Source: Hymenobacter sp. DG25B (GTDB taxonomy: Bacteria > Bacteroidota > Bacteroidia > Cytophagales > Hymenobacteraceae). Taken from it: a stretch of 64,000 nucleotides of DNA. Position 1 is the stretch's first letter, and every line of letters starts with the position of its first letter. The stretch covers positions 3,348,001 to 3,412,000 of the forward strand of contig NZ_CP010054.1 in assembly GCF_000801315.1 (NCBI RefSeq), in the 5' to 3' direction. Both the position numbers and the translations under genes were made by a program. The notes under the pieces were generated by a model, which was not told where the DNA came from, searched no databases, and saw only the letters and a list, made by a program, of their open reading frames with translations. Shown one piece after another: positions 33,523 to 43,551 of the stretch.

Positions 33523-35751
33523 ATGAAAAAACTATTACTCGCTCTAATCTGCCTGCTGCCCCACCTCCTGCAGGCGCAAACTGTTCCGGTTCCGGCCGAT
33601 TTATACCTGGGTGGCCTACACGTGCGCCTGACCGACGGTGGCCGTGCCGTGGTGCAGCAGAAAGTAGACGCCTTGCGCCGCCACACCACCTCCTTCCAGA
33701 ACCGCGTAGCCCTGGCCGATGCGTATTTCCCGCTGATTGACCGGGCCCTGCAGGAGCAAGGAGTTCCGCTGGATTTTCACTTTCTGGCCCTGCAGGAAAG
33801 TGGGTTGCAGGGTGATGCGCAAAGTATTCATGATGCCGTAGGTTACTGGCAGTTCAAGCGCGAATCGGCGCAGGATTTTGGGCTGCTGGTGAACGAGGTG
33901 GTAGATGAGCGCAAGCACATTTTGGCCGCTACCCGGGCCGCCGCCAAGTACCTGGTGCGCAGCAACGGCACTTACCGTAACTGGCTGAATGCCCTGCTGA
34001 GCTATAACCTGGGCCTGAGTGGCGCCCGCCCCTACACGCTGCCCACCGATGCCGGGGCCACCGAAATGGAAGTTTCGGAGAAGACGCACCCGTATATTCT
34101 CACTTTCCTGGCCCACAAAGTGGCCTATGAGCCTGCCTGCGGACAAAACCCCAAGCCGGCATTGCAGCTGCAGGAGTTTCCGGCCGTAGCCGGTCAGCAG
34201 CTGGCCCAGGTAGCAGAGCTGCTGCACACCAGCCCCGAGGAGCTGGCCCGCCATAACCGCTGGCTGCTGGCCGGCGCCACCGTGCCCGCCGGCCGCAGCT
34301 ACACGCTCGTGGTACCCGTCACCGATCCGCTCCAGCTGACGGCCATGGCCGTGCAGCAAAAGCAGGTGGCCACCGAGCTGATTCACAAGCCCCAGACCGA
34401 CCCGGAAAACGCGGATTTTGTTCGTATCAACGGGCTGCGGGCCCTCATTGCCCTGCCCGGCGACACCAAGGAAAGCCTAGCCAAGCGCGCCGGCTTGAAG
34501 GTGCGCAAGCTGATGCAGTACAACGACTTGTTCCTGTTCGATAACATCACGCCCGGCCAGGCTTATTTCGTGCAGAAAAAGCGCGACAAAGCGGCGGTGG
34601 AATATCACATAGCCCAGCCCGGCGAGACGGTAGCGGCCGTATCGCAGAAGTATGGCGTGCGCTCCAAAGCCATCTGGAGCAAAAACCGCATGGCCCGCAA
34701 CGAAGAGCTGCGCCCCGGCCGTCTGCTCTGGCTGCAGCACACCCGCCCCCGCGAAACGGCGGTAGAATATCTGCCCGTGAATAACCCGGCGGCCCTGGCA
34801 GCCTTTGAGCAGTCGGCCGTTCCGGCAGTTGCCGCAGCGCCGGCCCGCTCGCCCCGCGAGGATAACACCGACGTATACAGCGGCCGCACCGCTTCCGGCC
34901 AGCGCGTGCTCGACGACAGCCCCGATGCCGAAGAGGAAACCGACAGCACCTCGGTTACTTCGCGCCTGAGCCGGCTGCTTAAAAGGCCGACCGGCAAGCC
35001 TGTCGCCAAGGCTTCTCCTCCTGCGGTTATCAAGAAAAAGGAGGCCGTAGCCGAAGAAGCTGCTGAGGCGCCCGTAGTGGCGCCTGCTCCGGCACCCAAG
35101 CCTGCCCCAGTAAACCGCACCATTTATACCGGCACGCAGAATGAGCGCAACCTGCCGCCGTCTGCCCCGGTAGCCGATGAGCCAACACCTGTAGAAGAGG
35201 AGGCTGTTCAGTCAGCCACCCCGGCTCCGCAGGAAGCAATAGCCGTCACTCCGGTGGCTACGGCACCGGCTCCCGTTGTTACTCCAGCCCCTCAGCCGGC
35301 GGCGCAGCCAGTTCCGCTTGCCACGCCTACTGCTGCCGTGGTGCCCCCCACAGCGGCGCAAACCCCAGCGGCGGTTGAGCCGGTTCCGGCCAATGGTATG
35401 CACGTGGTGCAGCCCAAAGAAAGCCTGTACAGTGTGGCACGGCGCTACGGCCTGCGCCCGGCGGAGCTCATTACCTGGAATAATCTGCCTCAGAATCCCT
35501 CGTTGCGCATTGGCCAGACGCTGCGTGTAGTAGCACCCGCTACCGATCAGGAAGTTGTGACGGCTTCGGAAACAGCCGCCGTGGCTCCGGCCGTGGTGCC
35601 CTCAGTACAGCACACGGTGGTTAAGGGGGAGTCGATGTACAGCATTTCGCGCAAGTACGGCGTCACCATCAAGCAGATTATGGAGTGGAATAACAAGCCT
35701 GACTTCAATGTAAAACCCGGCGATAAGCTGGAAATTAAGCCTGCCAAATAA
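33523..35751 (+). CDS. Lytic transglycosylase with LysM repeats (MltD-like)
   Basis: 742 residues from the ATG at 33523 (MKKLLLALICLLPHLLQAQ); the in-frame upstream extension is not a signal peptide. The SLT domain spans ~45-200: catalytic Glu92 in FLALQESGL, VGYWQF (106-111) and SYNLG (160-164). LysM-type cell-wall-binding repeats are visible at about 300-350, 359-405, 626-670 (HVVQPKESLYSVARRYGL) and 696-741 (HTVVKGESMYSISRKYGV), separated by a long Ala/Pro/Glu-rich linker (~440-620). It cleaves peptidoglycan in the periplasm. A second LysM protein follows 29 bases downstream. Confidence 0.93.
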   Translation: MKKLLLALICLLPHLLQAQTVPVPADLYLGGLHVRLTDGGRAVVQQKVDALRRHTTSFQNRVALADAYFPLIDRALQEQGVPLDFHFLALQESGLQGDAQSIHDAVGYWQFKRESAQDFGLLVNEVVDERKHILAATRAAAKYLVRSNGTYRNWLNALLSYNLGLSGARPYTLPTDAGATEMEVSEKTHPYILTFLAHKVAYEPACGQNPKPALQLQEFPAVAGQQLAQVAELLHTSPEELARHNRWLLAGATVPAGRSYTLVVPVTDPLQLTAMAVQQKQVATELIHKPQTDPENADFVRINGLRALIALPGDTKESLAKRAGLKVRKLMQYNDLFLFDNITPGQAYFVQKKRDKAAVEYHIAQPGETVAAVSQKYGVRSKAIWSKNRMARNEELRPGRLLWLQHTRPRETAVEYLPVNNPAALAAFEQSAVPAVAAAPARSPREDNTDVYSGRTASGQRVLDDSPDAEEETDSTSVTSRLSRLLKRPTGKPVAKASPPAVIKKKEAVAEEAAEAPVVAPAPAPKPAPVNRTIYTGTQNERNLPPSAPVADEPTPVEEEAVQSATPAPQEAIAVTPVATAPAPVVTPAPQPAAQPVPLATPTAAVVPPTAAQTPAAVEPVPANGMHVVQPKESLYSVARRYGLRPAELITWNNLPQNPSLRIGQTLRVVAPATDQEVVTASETAAVAPAVVPSVQHTVVKGESMYSISRKYGVTIKQIMEWNNKPDFNVKPGDKLEIKPAK

Positions 35752-35780
35752 GCTGCATCTGGCGGCTGTCTACTGTTATC

Positions 35781-36740
35781 ATGCGTTTTTCTCCCCGCTT
35801 CTTTCTGCTTTTTACTGGTCTGTCGGCGGCTACGCTGTCGGCGCAGGCCCAGCAGCCGGCCCCGGCTTCTGCTCCTTCGGTGGCGGCCCCAATTACTTTA
35901 CCGGCCCTCTCCGAAGACTCTGTGCGTGTGATGACGGGACTGGTGCAGACCAGCGTGCGGCAGTTACACAATATTTATTTTGAGCCGAATGATGCCCGCG
36001 CGGTGCAGCTGATTGAAGCCGCTTTGGTAGAAGTGCCTGCCCTGAATAAGCGCCTGAGCTTTTACACCGCCAGCCTGCCCCGCGAGCAGCAGCACCTACT
36101 GGCCCAGCGCCTGCGCCAGCAGCCCTGGCAGGTGGAGATCCAAACCCTGCAGCGCAGCCCCCAGTACCGGGATTTCAACGCAAGAGCAGCCAAAAACCCG
36201 GCCCTTAAAACCGCCTTTGAGCGGCTGCAGGCCGCCGGTTTCATGGGCACTGCCAAACCAGCCGTGGCAGCCGCTAACCTGACTGCACCCACCACTGCGC
36301 CCGCTCCCAAAGTGGCGGCTACTGCTAACGCCACCGCACCGGCGCCGGTGAAAGCAGCTACAGCTGTTTCCGCCCCCCCCAAGTCCGGGGTTGCCGTTAA
36401 CCCCGTGCCGAAAGCTCAGCAAACTGCGCCCGCTGTTATTAAACCTACTGCCACCAATGCGGCCGGCACTAAGCCAGTGGCCACCAAGGCCGCGCCGGTG
36501 AAAGCCACGGCCGCGCCCCAGGAAGCGCCAACTAAACCGGCCGTTTTAAACACTGCTGCCAGTACTCCTGCTGCTACTTCTATGCCGGTAGTAAAGCGGC
36601 ATACCGTAGTGAAAGGCGAGACGCTGTTTGGTATTTGCCGGCAGTACCATGTGAAACCCGCGCAAATGCGCGCCTGGAATCATAAAACGGAGGATGGCGT
36701 GAAGATTGGGGAAGTGTTACTGATCAACGCTGTTTTATAG
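35781..36740 (+). CDS. Exported LysM domain protein
   Basis: 319 residues with a signal peptide (cleavage near SAQAQ). An alpha-helical N-terminal part (~45-150, including ARAVQLIEAALVEVPALNKR), a long Ala/Pro/Thr/Lys-rich linker (~150-270) and one C-terminal LysM domain (HTVVKGETLFGICRQYHVKPAQMRAWN). Probably a peptidoglycan-binding accessory of the preceding transglycosylase, inferred from adjacency and the shared LysM type. Ends at a bidirectional terminator. Confidence 0.85.
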   Translation: MRFSPRFFLLFTGLSAATLSAQAQQPAPASAPSVAAPITLPALSEDSVRVMTGLVQTSVRQLHNIYFEPNDARAVQLIEAALVEVPALNKRLSFYTASLPREQQHLLAQRLRQQPWQVEIQTLQRSPQYRDFNARAAKNPALKTAFERLQAAGFMGTAKPAVAAANLTAPTTAPAPKVAATANATAPAPVKAATAVSAPPKSGVAVNPVPKAQQTAPAVIKPTATNAAGTKPVATKAAPVKATAAPQEAPTKPAVLNTAASTPAATSMPVVKRHTVVKGETLFGICRQYHVKPAQMRAWNHKTEDGVKIGEVLLINAVL

Positions 36741-36757
36741 AACTGTTCCTTTAAGGC

Positions 36758-36801
36758 AAAACCGCCCACCAATTCCCTCTAGGGCTTTGGTGGGCGGTTT
36801 T
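36758..36801. terminator. Bidirectional terminator
   Basis: Perfect 14-bp inverted repeat 36758-36771 / 36788-36801 (core ACCGCCCACCA), A- and T-tracts at the ends, between the LysM gene and the convergent DUF4249 gene. Confidence 0.9.
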
Positions 36802-36823
36802 CGTTTATTAAAACTTGCCTGAC

Positions 36824-37993
36824 TTATGGCCAGAAACTGGGCTTTACGTTTGTGCCGCGCTTGCGGCAGTCCACACAATCAGTAGATGAGTACAAATAAT
36901 AGACGTAAGGGTCCCCATCGATATAGTACTCTTCAATAGGTGTATAGCTCACATTAGCAAAAAACTGCGTTGGAATAGGTTTTATCTTGGGCGGGGGATT
37001 TTCATGGGGGCGGTACAAGGTATCCAGCACACACGTTTCATAACCGGTGGCAAAAGACCAGTTGCGCGGTAACTGCCCGGTATCGATAAAAATACGACGC
37101 TCACTCATTGTCTGCGCTCCTACAAAACCAATGATGATTTCGGAAGCATCGGTCAGGCAATGCACATTGCCCGTGAGCTGGGAAGGCAAGGGGTCAAACA
37201 GAGTCCCGATGTTTTCCGTGTTTTTGCGCAACAGCTCCCAATAGCCGTATTCCTCGGCTGTGAGGGCATATTGCTTCACCAGAATGCTGTACTTCCGTTG
37301 CAGCTTGGTTGAGTTGCTGGGTAAGAGCGTGAGCGGAAGCTCGGAGACTACATCCTGGCTCAGCTTTTTGGTAGAGCCCAGCTTGATAGCCGGGGAGTTT
37401 TCTGTGGCCCAGCAGTGGTAAATGTCTTCGAAGCGCGTGGTCAGTTGCCCGGCCTTGAGTTCGATGCGCGAAACAAAAGCGGACGTAAACTCCCAGGTTT
37501 CCTCATAATCCCAGCGGTAATAGCCCGACTGCTGGGTGTCATCATGGGTATTCACAGCTATTTGTACGCCCCCATTGGCAAGACGCCAGGAGACAGAATC
37601 GATGGCGGGGGTAGTTTTCACCGGGGTATAGTCCGAGGCATATTCCCGCTGCTTGGCCGTGGTAAAATGCAGCCGTACCCGCTGGCGGGCGGGCAGGTCC
37701 AGGGTGTCCGATGCATACGTACCCGGTTTGGTCTCCCGCAGCAGGTACCGCGTGCCCGCTTCATCTTCAATGTACATCGTAGCATTGCTTTCTACGGGAG
37801 CCGCGCTTTTCTGCGCCAGATCTATGCTGCGGGAAAGGCGGATGGTGGTTACGCCCTGGCTATTGATATGCCCATCTACCACCAAAAGCGACTGGCCGCC
37901 TTTCACATCTGGCTCAAATGGATCCAGGCATCCTGTTAAACACACTAATAGCAAGCAAGCAGAATACCAGCGCAATAGGCCCAGTCTACACAT
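36824..37993 (-). CDS. DUF4249 family lipoprotein (orphan)
   Basis: 389 residues from the ATG at 37993 (MCRLGLLRWYSACLLLVCLTGC); the lipobox LTGC fixes this start, and the in-frame upstream start would put 19 residues before it. The DUF4249 look is clear: DPFEPDVKGGQSLLVVDGHINSQ, TIRLSRS, and the terminal cysteine pair DCVDCRKRGTN. In Bacteroidota such lipoproteins usually follow a TonB-dependent receptor and are thought to help substrate binding at the surface. Here no receptor gene is adjacent: the neighbours are a LysM gene and dnaE. Confidence 0.88.
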   Translation of the reverse strand: MCRLGLLRWYSACLLLVCLTGCLDPFEPDVKGGQSLLVVDGHINSQGVTTIRLSRSIDLAQKSAAPVESNATMYIEDEAGTRYLLRETKPGTYASDTLDLPARQRVRLHFTTAKQREYASDYTPVKTTPAIDSVSWRLANGGVQIAVNTHDDTQQSGYYRWDYEETWEFTSAFVSRIELKAGQLTTRFEDIYHCWATENSPAIKLGSTKKLSQDVVSELPLTLLPSNSTKLQRKYSILVKQYALTAEEYGYWELLRKNTENIGTLFDPLPSQLTGNVHCLTDASEIIIGFVGAQTMSERRIFIDTGQLPRNWSFATGYETCVLDTLYRPHENPPPKIKPIPTQFFANVSYTPIEEYYIDGDPYVYYLYSSTDCVDCRKRGTNVKPSFWP

Positions 37994-38017
37994 CGGGGAA
38001 AATCTTAAAACGACTGC

Positions 38018-38045
38018 CAAATATAGTATGCTCCTCTTCCACAAA
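38018..38045 (-). promoter_or_regulatory. Promoter of the DUF4249 gene
   Basis: On the minus strand TATATTTG (38025-38018) matches TAnnTTTG exactly, and a TTTG (38045-38042) lies 16 bases upstream, near the usual -33 distance. 24 bases separate the -7 element from the ATG. Confidence 0.55.
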
Positions 38046-38178
38046 GGCAACTACTTCATGAGGTGCTTGCCAAGCCATAGTTCTGGGACTATGGCAATTG
38101 GCGTGGGCAACTGTGATTACGGAAAAAGCACTGATTTTCCAACTTTCCTTTCCCACGCGCCAGTGGTAACTTTACCTG

Positions 38179-41100
38179 ATGCTTCCCGCCCTAATGGCGG
38201 AAAACACCTTGCCCATGCCCGTTTTCTCGCACCTCCACAGCCACACGCAATACTCCCTTCTCGATGGTCAGGCCAGCATATCGGCGTTGATGAAGAAGGC
38301 CCAGGCCGATGGGATGCCTGCCGTGGCCCTCACTGACCACGGCAACATGTTTGGCGCCTTCAACTTTGTGGCCGAGGCGAATAAGTACAACGTGAAGCCC
38401 ATTGTGGGCTGCGAGTTTTACCTGGTAGAAGACCGCCACAAAAAGAGCTTTAGCCGGGAAAAGGGTGAGCGGGATGTGCGCCATCACCAGCTGCTGCTGG
38501 CCAAGGACCAGGCCGGCTACCAGAACCTGGCCAAGCTTTGCTCCATGAGCTTTATTGAAGGCGTGTACAGTAAGTATCCGCGTATTGATAAGGAGTTGCT
38601 GCTGCAGTACCATGAGGGCCTGATTGCTACTTCCTGCTGCATTGGCGCTGAGATTCCGCAGGCTTTGCTCTGGAAATCAGAAGAAGAAGCGGAGAAAATG
38701 CTGCAGTGGTGGCTGGATGTGTTTGGCGACGACTACTATCTGGAGATTCAGCGCCACGGGCTCAAGAACATCGACAACACCGGCAAAAGTCAGGAAGACC
38801 TCAACCAGGTATTGCTGCGCTGGGCCCAGAAATACAACATCAAGGTTATCTGCACCAACGACTCCCACTACGTGGAGCAGACCGACTTTGCCCCGCACGA
38901 TATTCTGCTGTGCGTGAATACCGGCGAGGAACACAGCATTCCGGTAGGCGACTTTCAGACCAAGTATTTCCGCCTGATGTCGCAGGAGAAAAAGGTGCTG
39001 TATGACCACTTGGACAACCTGCGCCCCCTGGCCAGCTCCGACGACCAGATTCGGCGGCAGCTGATGCGTATTGATGAGGAAGCCCAGATGCCCAAGCCCC
39101 GCGCCCGCTTCGGCTTCCCCAACGACCAGTTCTACTTCAAGACCCAGGAGGAAATGAACCGCCTGTTCCGGGACGTGCCGGAAAGCGTAGACAACACCAA
39201 TGAAATTGTAGATAAAATCACGCCGCCCAAGCTGCAGCGTGATATTCTGCTCCCCAACTTCCCCCTGCCTCCGGAGCACCCCACGGCCGACGCTTTCCTG
39301 CGCTACCTCACTTATAAAGGTGCTTTTGAAGGCCCCAAACGGCGCTATTCGGAGCGCACGCCGGAAATTGAGGAGCGCCTGGACTACGAGTTGCGCGTGA
39401 TTGAAACCATGGGTTTCGCAGGCTACTTCCTCATCACCCAGGACTTTATCAACCACGGCCGCAACATTGGCGTGGCCGTGGGCCCGGGCCGGGGCTCGGC
39501 GGCGGGCTCGGCGGTGGCCTACTGCATCGGCATCACCAACATCGACCCGATAAAGTATTCGCTGCTGTTTGAGCGTTTCCTGAATCCGGAGCGGGTGTCC
39601 ATGCCCGATATTGATATTGACTTTGACGACGTGAACCGTCAGAAAGTCATTGACTATGTGGTGGATAAGTACGGCAAAACGCAGGTGGCCCAGATTATCA
39701 CCTTCGGTACCATGGCCGCCAAGTCCAGCATTAAGGACGTGGCCCGCGCCATGGATTTGCCCCTGCCCCAGGCCAACGACCTGGTGAAGATGGTGCCCGA
39801 CCAGGTAGGCACTACCCTGACTAAAGCCTTTGCCGAAAACCAGGAGCTGGATATGATCCGGCGCGACGAGGCCCCGGATAACCTGCGCGGCCAGATTCTG
39901 CGCCTGGCCACCCAGCTGGAAGGCTCAGTACGCAACACCGGCATTCACGCTGCGGGCGTTATCATTGCCCCCGACGACATCACCAAGTACATTCCCGTTT
40001 CCACTTCCAAGGACTCGGACCTGCTGGTGACGCAGTTCGATGGCAAGGTGATTGAGAGTGCCGGGATGCTGAAGATGGACTTCCTGGGGCTGAAAACCCT
40101 GACCATCATCGTGGATGCCATCAACCTGATTGAGCAGAACCACGGCATCAAAATCGACATCGACGAAATTCCGATTGACGACCCGAAAACCTACGAGCTG
40201 TACCAGCGCGGTGATACCATTGGTACGTTCCAGTTCGAGTCGGAGGGTATGCGCATGTACCTCAAGGACCTCAAGCCCACCAACATTGAGGACCTGATTG
40301 CCATGAACGCCCTGTACCGGCCGGGCCCCATGCAGTTTATCCCGAACTTCATTAACCGCAAGCACGGCCGCGAAGCGGTGGAATACCCCCACGAGCTGCT
40401 GGAGCCCATTCTGAACTACTCCCAGGGCATTATGGTGTACCAGGAGCAGATTATGCAGGCCGCGCAGATTCTGGCCGGCTACTCCCTGGGTGGCGCCGAT
40501 TTGCTGCGCCGCGCCATGGGTAAGAAGGATATGAAAAAGATGGCCCAGGAGCGGGAAAAGTTTGTGGAAGGCGCCAAGAAGCTGCACAACATCCCCGCCA
40601 AGAAAGCCTCTGAGGTGTTCGACGTGATGGAGAAGTTTGCGGCCTACGGCTTCAACCGCTCCCACTCCGCTGCCTACTCCGTGGTGGCCTACCAGACCGG
40701 CTACCTGAAGGCCAACTACCCCGCCGAGTACATGGCGGCGGTGCTCACCAATAACATGGGCGACATCAAGAAGGTGACGTTCTTTATTGAGGAAGCCCGC
40801 AAGCAGGGCGTGCCCGTACTGGGTCCCGATGTGAACGAATCTATCCTGAAGTTCAACGTGAACAAGCAGGGGCAGATTCGTTTTGGCATGGCGGCGGTGA
40901 AGGGCGCCGGCGAAGCAGCCATTGAAAGCATTGTGCAGGAGCGTGGCAAAAAGGGCCCGTTCACAGATATTTTCGACTTCTCGAAGCGGGTGAACCTGCG
41001 GGCTGTGAATAAGAAGACGTTTGAAAGCCTGGCTTTATCAGGTGCTTTTGACTCGTTTGAGCGCTACCACCGCCGGCAGTTTCTGGAAGCGCCGGCCGGC

Positions 41101-41901
41101 GACCAGAACCTGATTGAAAAGGCGGTAAAAATGGGCCAGCAATTCCAGGCCGACCAGGACTCGGCGCAGCAAAGCCTGTTTGGCGGTGGTGCCTTTGGGG
41201 CCGTAGCCATGCCGCTGCCCAAAGTGGCCGACATGGAGCCCTGGGCAGCCACCGAGGTACTACGCCGCGAGAAGGAGGTAATAGGCTTTTACCTCTCGGG
41301 CCACCCGCTGGATGACTTTAAGCTGGAAATTGACTCCTACTGCACCTGTGGGCTGGACAAAGTGGAGAGCTACAAAAACCGCGAGGTAACGGTGGCGGGT
41401 TTGATTACCAACGTGCTGTTCAAGACCACCAAGACGGGTCAGCCCTTTGTGTCGTTCACGGTGGAAGACTACGAATCCTCCCTGAACCTGGCGCTCTTCC
41501 GCGACGATTATACCCGTTTCAGCAGCATCATTAACCCCCGCAACTACGACAAGGAGCAGGTGCCGCCCATGTATATCCGGGGCAAGTACGCCCAGCGCTT
41601 CCGCGACTCCGACCAGTTTGAATTCAAGATTCTGACCATGGAGCCGCTGTTTAACGTGGCCGAAAAGCTGGCCAACGGCGTGCGCGTGCAGTTGGACCTG
41701 CGCACCATTACGGAGCCGTTTATGGACCGTTTTATGGAGGCTGTGGAAGGCTGTGCGGGCTCCAAGAAGCTGGAAATTAAGTTTGCCGAGCCCCACGAAC
41801 ATATGACCGTGGATATGTACTCGCGCCGCTACCGCATCGAGCCCAAAGAGTTTATCCGGAAGATGCGGGAAATGGAGATTGAGGCCTGCCAGCTGATTTA
41901 G
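38179..41901 (+). CDS. dnaE: DNA polymerase III subunit alpha
   Basis: 1240 residues from the ATG at 38179; ATGs at 38194 and 38215 are in frame, and the conserved part begins only at PVFSHLHSHTQYSLLDG, so the true start may be either. N-terminal PHP domain (HLHSH, LTDHGNMFG). Polymerase core with GPGRGSAAGSAVAYC and the catalytic Asp block MPDIDIDFDD at about residue 475. Then the helix-hairpin-helix/beta-clamp region and an OB fold (TVAGLITNVLFKTTKTGQPF). It is the replicative polymerase. Its last 33 bases recur 1.65 kb downstream (43552-43584). Confidence 0.97.
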   Translation: MLPALMAENTLPMPVFSHLHSHTQYSLLDGQASISALMKKAQADGMPAVALTDHGNMFGAFNFVAEANKYNVKPIVGCEFYLVEDRHKKSFSREKGERDVRHHQLLLAKDQAGYQNLAKLCSMSFIEGVYSKYPRIDKELLLQYHEGLIATSCCIGAEIPQALLWKSEEEAEKMLQWWLDVFGDDYYLEIQRHGLKNIDNTGKSQEDLNQVLLRWAQKYNIKVICTNDSHYVEQTDFAPHDILLCVNTGEEHSIPVGDFQTKYFRLMSQEKKVLYDHLDNLRPLASSDDQIRRQLMRIDEEAQMPKPRARFGFPNDQFYFKTQEEMNRLFRDVPESVDNTNEIVDKITPPKLQRDILLPNFPLPPEHPTADAFLRYLTYKGAFEGPKRRYSERTPEIEERLDYELRVIETMGFAGYFLITQDFINHGRNIGVAVGPGRGSAAGSAVAYCIGITNIDPIKYSLLFERFLNPERVSMPDIDIDFDDVNRQKVIDYVVDKYGKTQVAQIITFGTMAAKSSIKDVARAMDLPLPQANDLVKMVPDQVGTTLTKAFAENQELDMIRRDEAPDNLRGQILRLATQLEGSVRNTGIHAAGVIIAPDDITKYIPVSTSKDSDLLVTQFDGKVIESAGMLKMDFLGLKTLTIIVDAINLIEQNHGIKIDIDEIPIDDPKTYELYQRGDTIGTFQFESEGMRMYLKDLKPTNIEDLIAMNALYRPGPMQFIPNFINRKHGREAVEYPHELLEPILNYSQGIMVYQEQIMQAAQILAGYSLGGADLLRRAMGKKDMKKMAQEREKFVEGAKKLHNIPAKKASEVFDVMEKFAAYGFNRSHSAAYSVVAYQTGYLKANYPAEYMAAVLTNNMGDIKKVTFFIEEARKQGVPVLGPDVNESILKFNVNKQGQIRFGMAAVKGAGEAAIESIVQERGKKGPFTDIFDFSKRVNLRAVNKKTFESLALSGAFDSFERYHRRQFLEAPAGDQNLIEKAVKMGQQFQADQDSAQQSLFGGGAFGAVAMPLPKVADMEPWAATEVLRREKEVIGFYLSGHPLDDFKLEIDSYCTCGLDKVESYKNREVTVAGLITNVLFKTTKTGQPFVSFTVEDYESSLNLALFRDDYTRFSSIINPRNYDKEQVPPMYIRGKYAQRFRDSDQFEFKILTMEPLFNVAEKLANGVRVQLDLRTITEPFMDRFMEAVEGCAGSKKLEIKFAEPHEHMTVDMYSRRYRIEPKEFIRKMREMEIEACQLI
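41867..41899 (+). repeat. 3' end of dnaE, first copy of a 33-nt duplication
   Basis: Bases 41867-41899, up to the first base of the stop codon, match 43552-43584 at 32 of 33 positions. The second copy lies outside any gene. It may be a footprint of an insertion that restored the gene end. Confidence 0.85.
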
Positions 41902-41930
41902 CGTTTTCGCACCACTGCATTTTTTATAGC

Positions 41931-41967
41931 AAAAGCGGCTTGTGAGCATGGTTCGCAAGCCGCTTTT
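41931..41967 (+). terminator. Terminator of dnaE
   Basis: 12-bp inverted repeat 41931-41942 / 41956-41967 (core AAGCGGCTTG) ending in TTTT, 29 bases after the stop. Confidence 0.85.
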
Positions 41968-42024
41968 AATGTACTTAGCAGGCTTATTTTACTTTTTTCT
42001 CTATCCTACTCTACTTATTAGCTG

Positions 42025-43479
42025 ATGCTATTGTCTGTGCGATTTTGGCGGTATGTGTTCCCCTTAACTCTTTGCTGCTTGCTTGCCGGCCGTGTGCAGG
42101 CGCAGGTGTATTACCTAGATCTGAATGGGCAACAGCTTTTGCTGCCGGAGCGGCAATTACAAGTAGAGCAGGTGGTAGACGGGCGGCCCGGGCGCCCACC
42201 CATTGGTCTGGTACACCGTGGCCTGAATAACCGGGTAGCGGCCGTACTCTTCCGGCAGGGCCTGGAAACGGAACTAACGGCTTTTTTACAGCAGCAACTG
42301 CCTGCCCGCCCCGGCGACCATGCCGTGGTACTATGTCTGCGCCAGCTTCGGGTTAGTGAACAAATAGAGAAGGCAATGTCAGAAGTAGCCAGCGCCGATC
42401 TGGCGGCCGATGTGTACGAGCACCTGCCCGATGGCTACCATTTTGTGCGGAGCGTGGCAGCCCGCACCTCTGCGCGGGCCATGGAAACCACCGCCCAGCA
42501 TGCAGTGCACATTTCCCGGCTGCTTCAGAACTGCCTTTTTCAACTAACTTCCTCGGACTGGGCCCACGCCAGACTATCGGCGGCCCGCTCCCTCGCACAA
42601 CTGGCCACCGATAATCCGGTGGCTATCCAGCCTACGGGAAAGAAACAGTCATTGCCAGCCATTTTACGGAAGGCGCCGCGGCGGGGCGTGTATTACAACT
42701 TCGAACAGTTTCTGGCCAACCTTCCCGATACTACCCTATTTGTGCGCACAGACACCATTTCGCCGCGCTTGCCCGGCGTCAACGCGCGGGGACTGTGGCA
42801 GGGTGTAGCCCGGATTCGGGCGGAAATCACTGATAGCCGAGGCAAGCGTCTGTCCATTGATAAAATGGTGTGGGGCTTTTCGGATGGCCAACAGATGTAT
42901 GTGCAGCAGGGAAAGCAGTATTTTCCGTTGGCAAGGCAAGGCAGTTTCTTCACCCTTATTGGCGAAAAGCCACTGGATGTGGGCTATCAGCGTGCCAGAA
43001 CAGAGGCTTATGCCCGCACAGGAGTACTTGGTGTAGCCACCATGAGTACCTCAGACCACACCGGCGAACCAATGCCTTTTGCCCTTGATATGCGCACGGG
43101 CCAGCTTGCCCCCTTTCCGGACCCGTTACGCCCCTACCCCGCCCGCGCCGATACGGCCTCCGTGTATATCTACCGCCAGGCTGATACTTCAGTGGAACCG
43201 GTTGCCATATTTCTGGAAGGCAAAGAAGTGGGCCAGCTACGCCCCAATGAATACCTGCAGGTGCGGTGGCCCTATTATGCCCGCATGATGCAGCTCTGTA
43301 TGGGTTTGCCGGTTGCTAATACTTGTCAGCTGCTGGTGCCGGACGCGGCCCGGCCCAACTATCTGAAAATTTCTGTTGCGACCACCTATGGTTCGCCTAC
43401 CTGGCAATGGATAACGAGCAATCAAGGCGAAGCTGACCTTAACGCCCTGGACAAGCTTCACGTGGCTCCATCCAGATAA
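42025..43479 (+). CDS. Exported protein of unknown function
   Basis: 484 residues with a signal peptide (cleavage near RVQAQ). No known domain. Helical middle part (TAQHAVHISRLLQNCLFQL), and a C-terminal beta-rich part with a possible DUF-like segment (FLEGKEVGQLRPNEYLQVRWPYYARMMQLCMG) where a trait of the type 'value-on-a-surface protein' cannot be confirmed. The gene is GC-rich like its neighbours. It is the only gene between the two copies of the dnaE 3' end, so it may have arrived with, or be bounded by, that event. Confidence 0.65.
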   Translation: MLLSVRFWRYVFPLTLCCLLAGRVQAQVYYLDLNGQQLLLPERQLQVEQVVDGRPGRPPIGLVHRGLNNRVAAVLFRQGLETELTAFLQQQLPARPGDHAVVLCLRQLRVSEQIEKAMSEVASADLAADVYEHLPDGYHFVRSVAARTSARAMETTAQHAVHISRLLQNCLFQLTSSDWAHARLSAARSLAQLATDNPVAIQPTGKKQSLPAILRKAPRRGVYYNFEQFLANLPDTTLFVRTDTISPRLPGVNARGLWQGVARIRAEITDSRGKRLSIDKMVWGFSDGQQMYVQQGKQYFPLARQGSFFTLIGEKPLDVGYQRARTEAYARTGVLGVATMSTSDHTGEPMPFALDMRTGQLAPFPDPLRPYPARADTASVYIYRQADTSVEPVAIFLEGKEVGQLRPNEYLQVRWPYYARMMQLCMGLPVANTCQLLVPDAARPNYLKISVATTYGSPTWQWITSNQGEADLNALDKLHVAPSR

Positions 43480-43551
43480 GCGCTTTGACTTCCGGTCAGA
43501 TAATAGCCTCGGCTGATTTTACCTCAGAAGCTATACGCATTACCATCAGCG

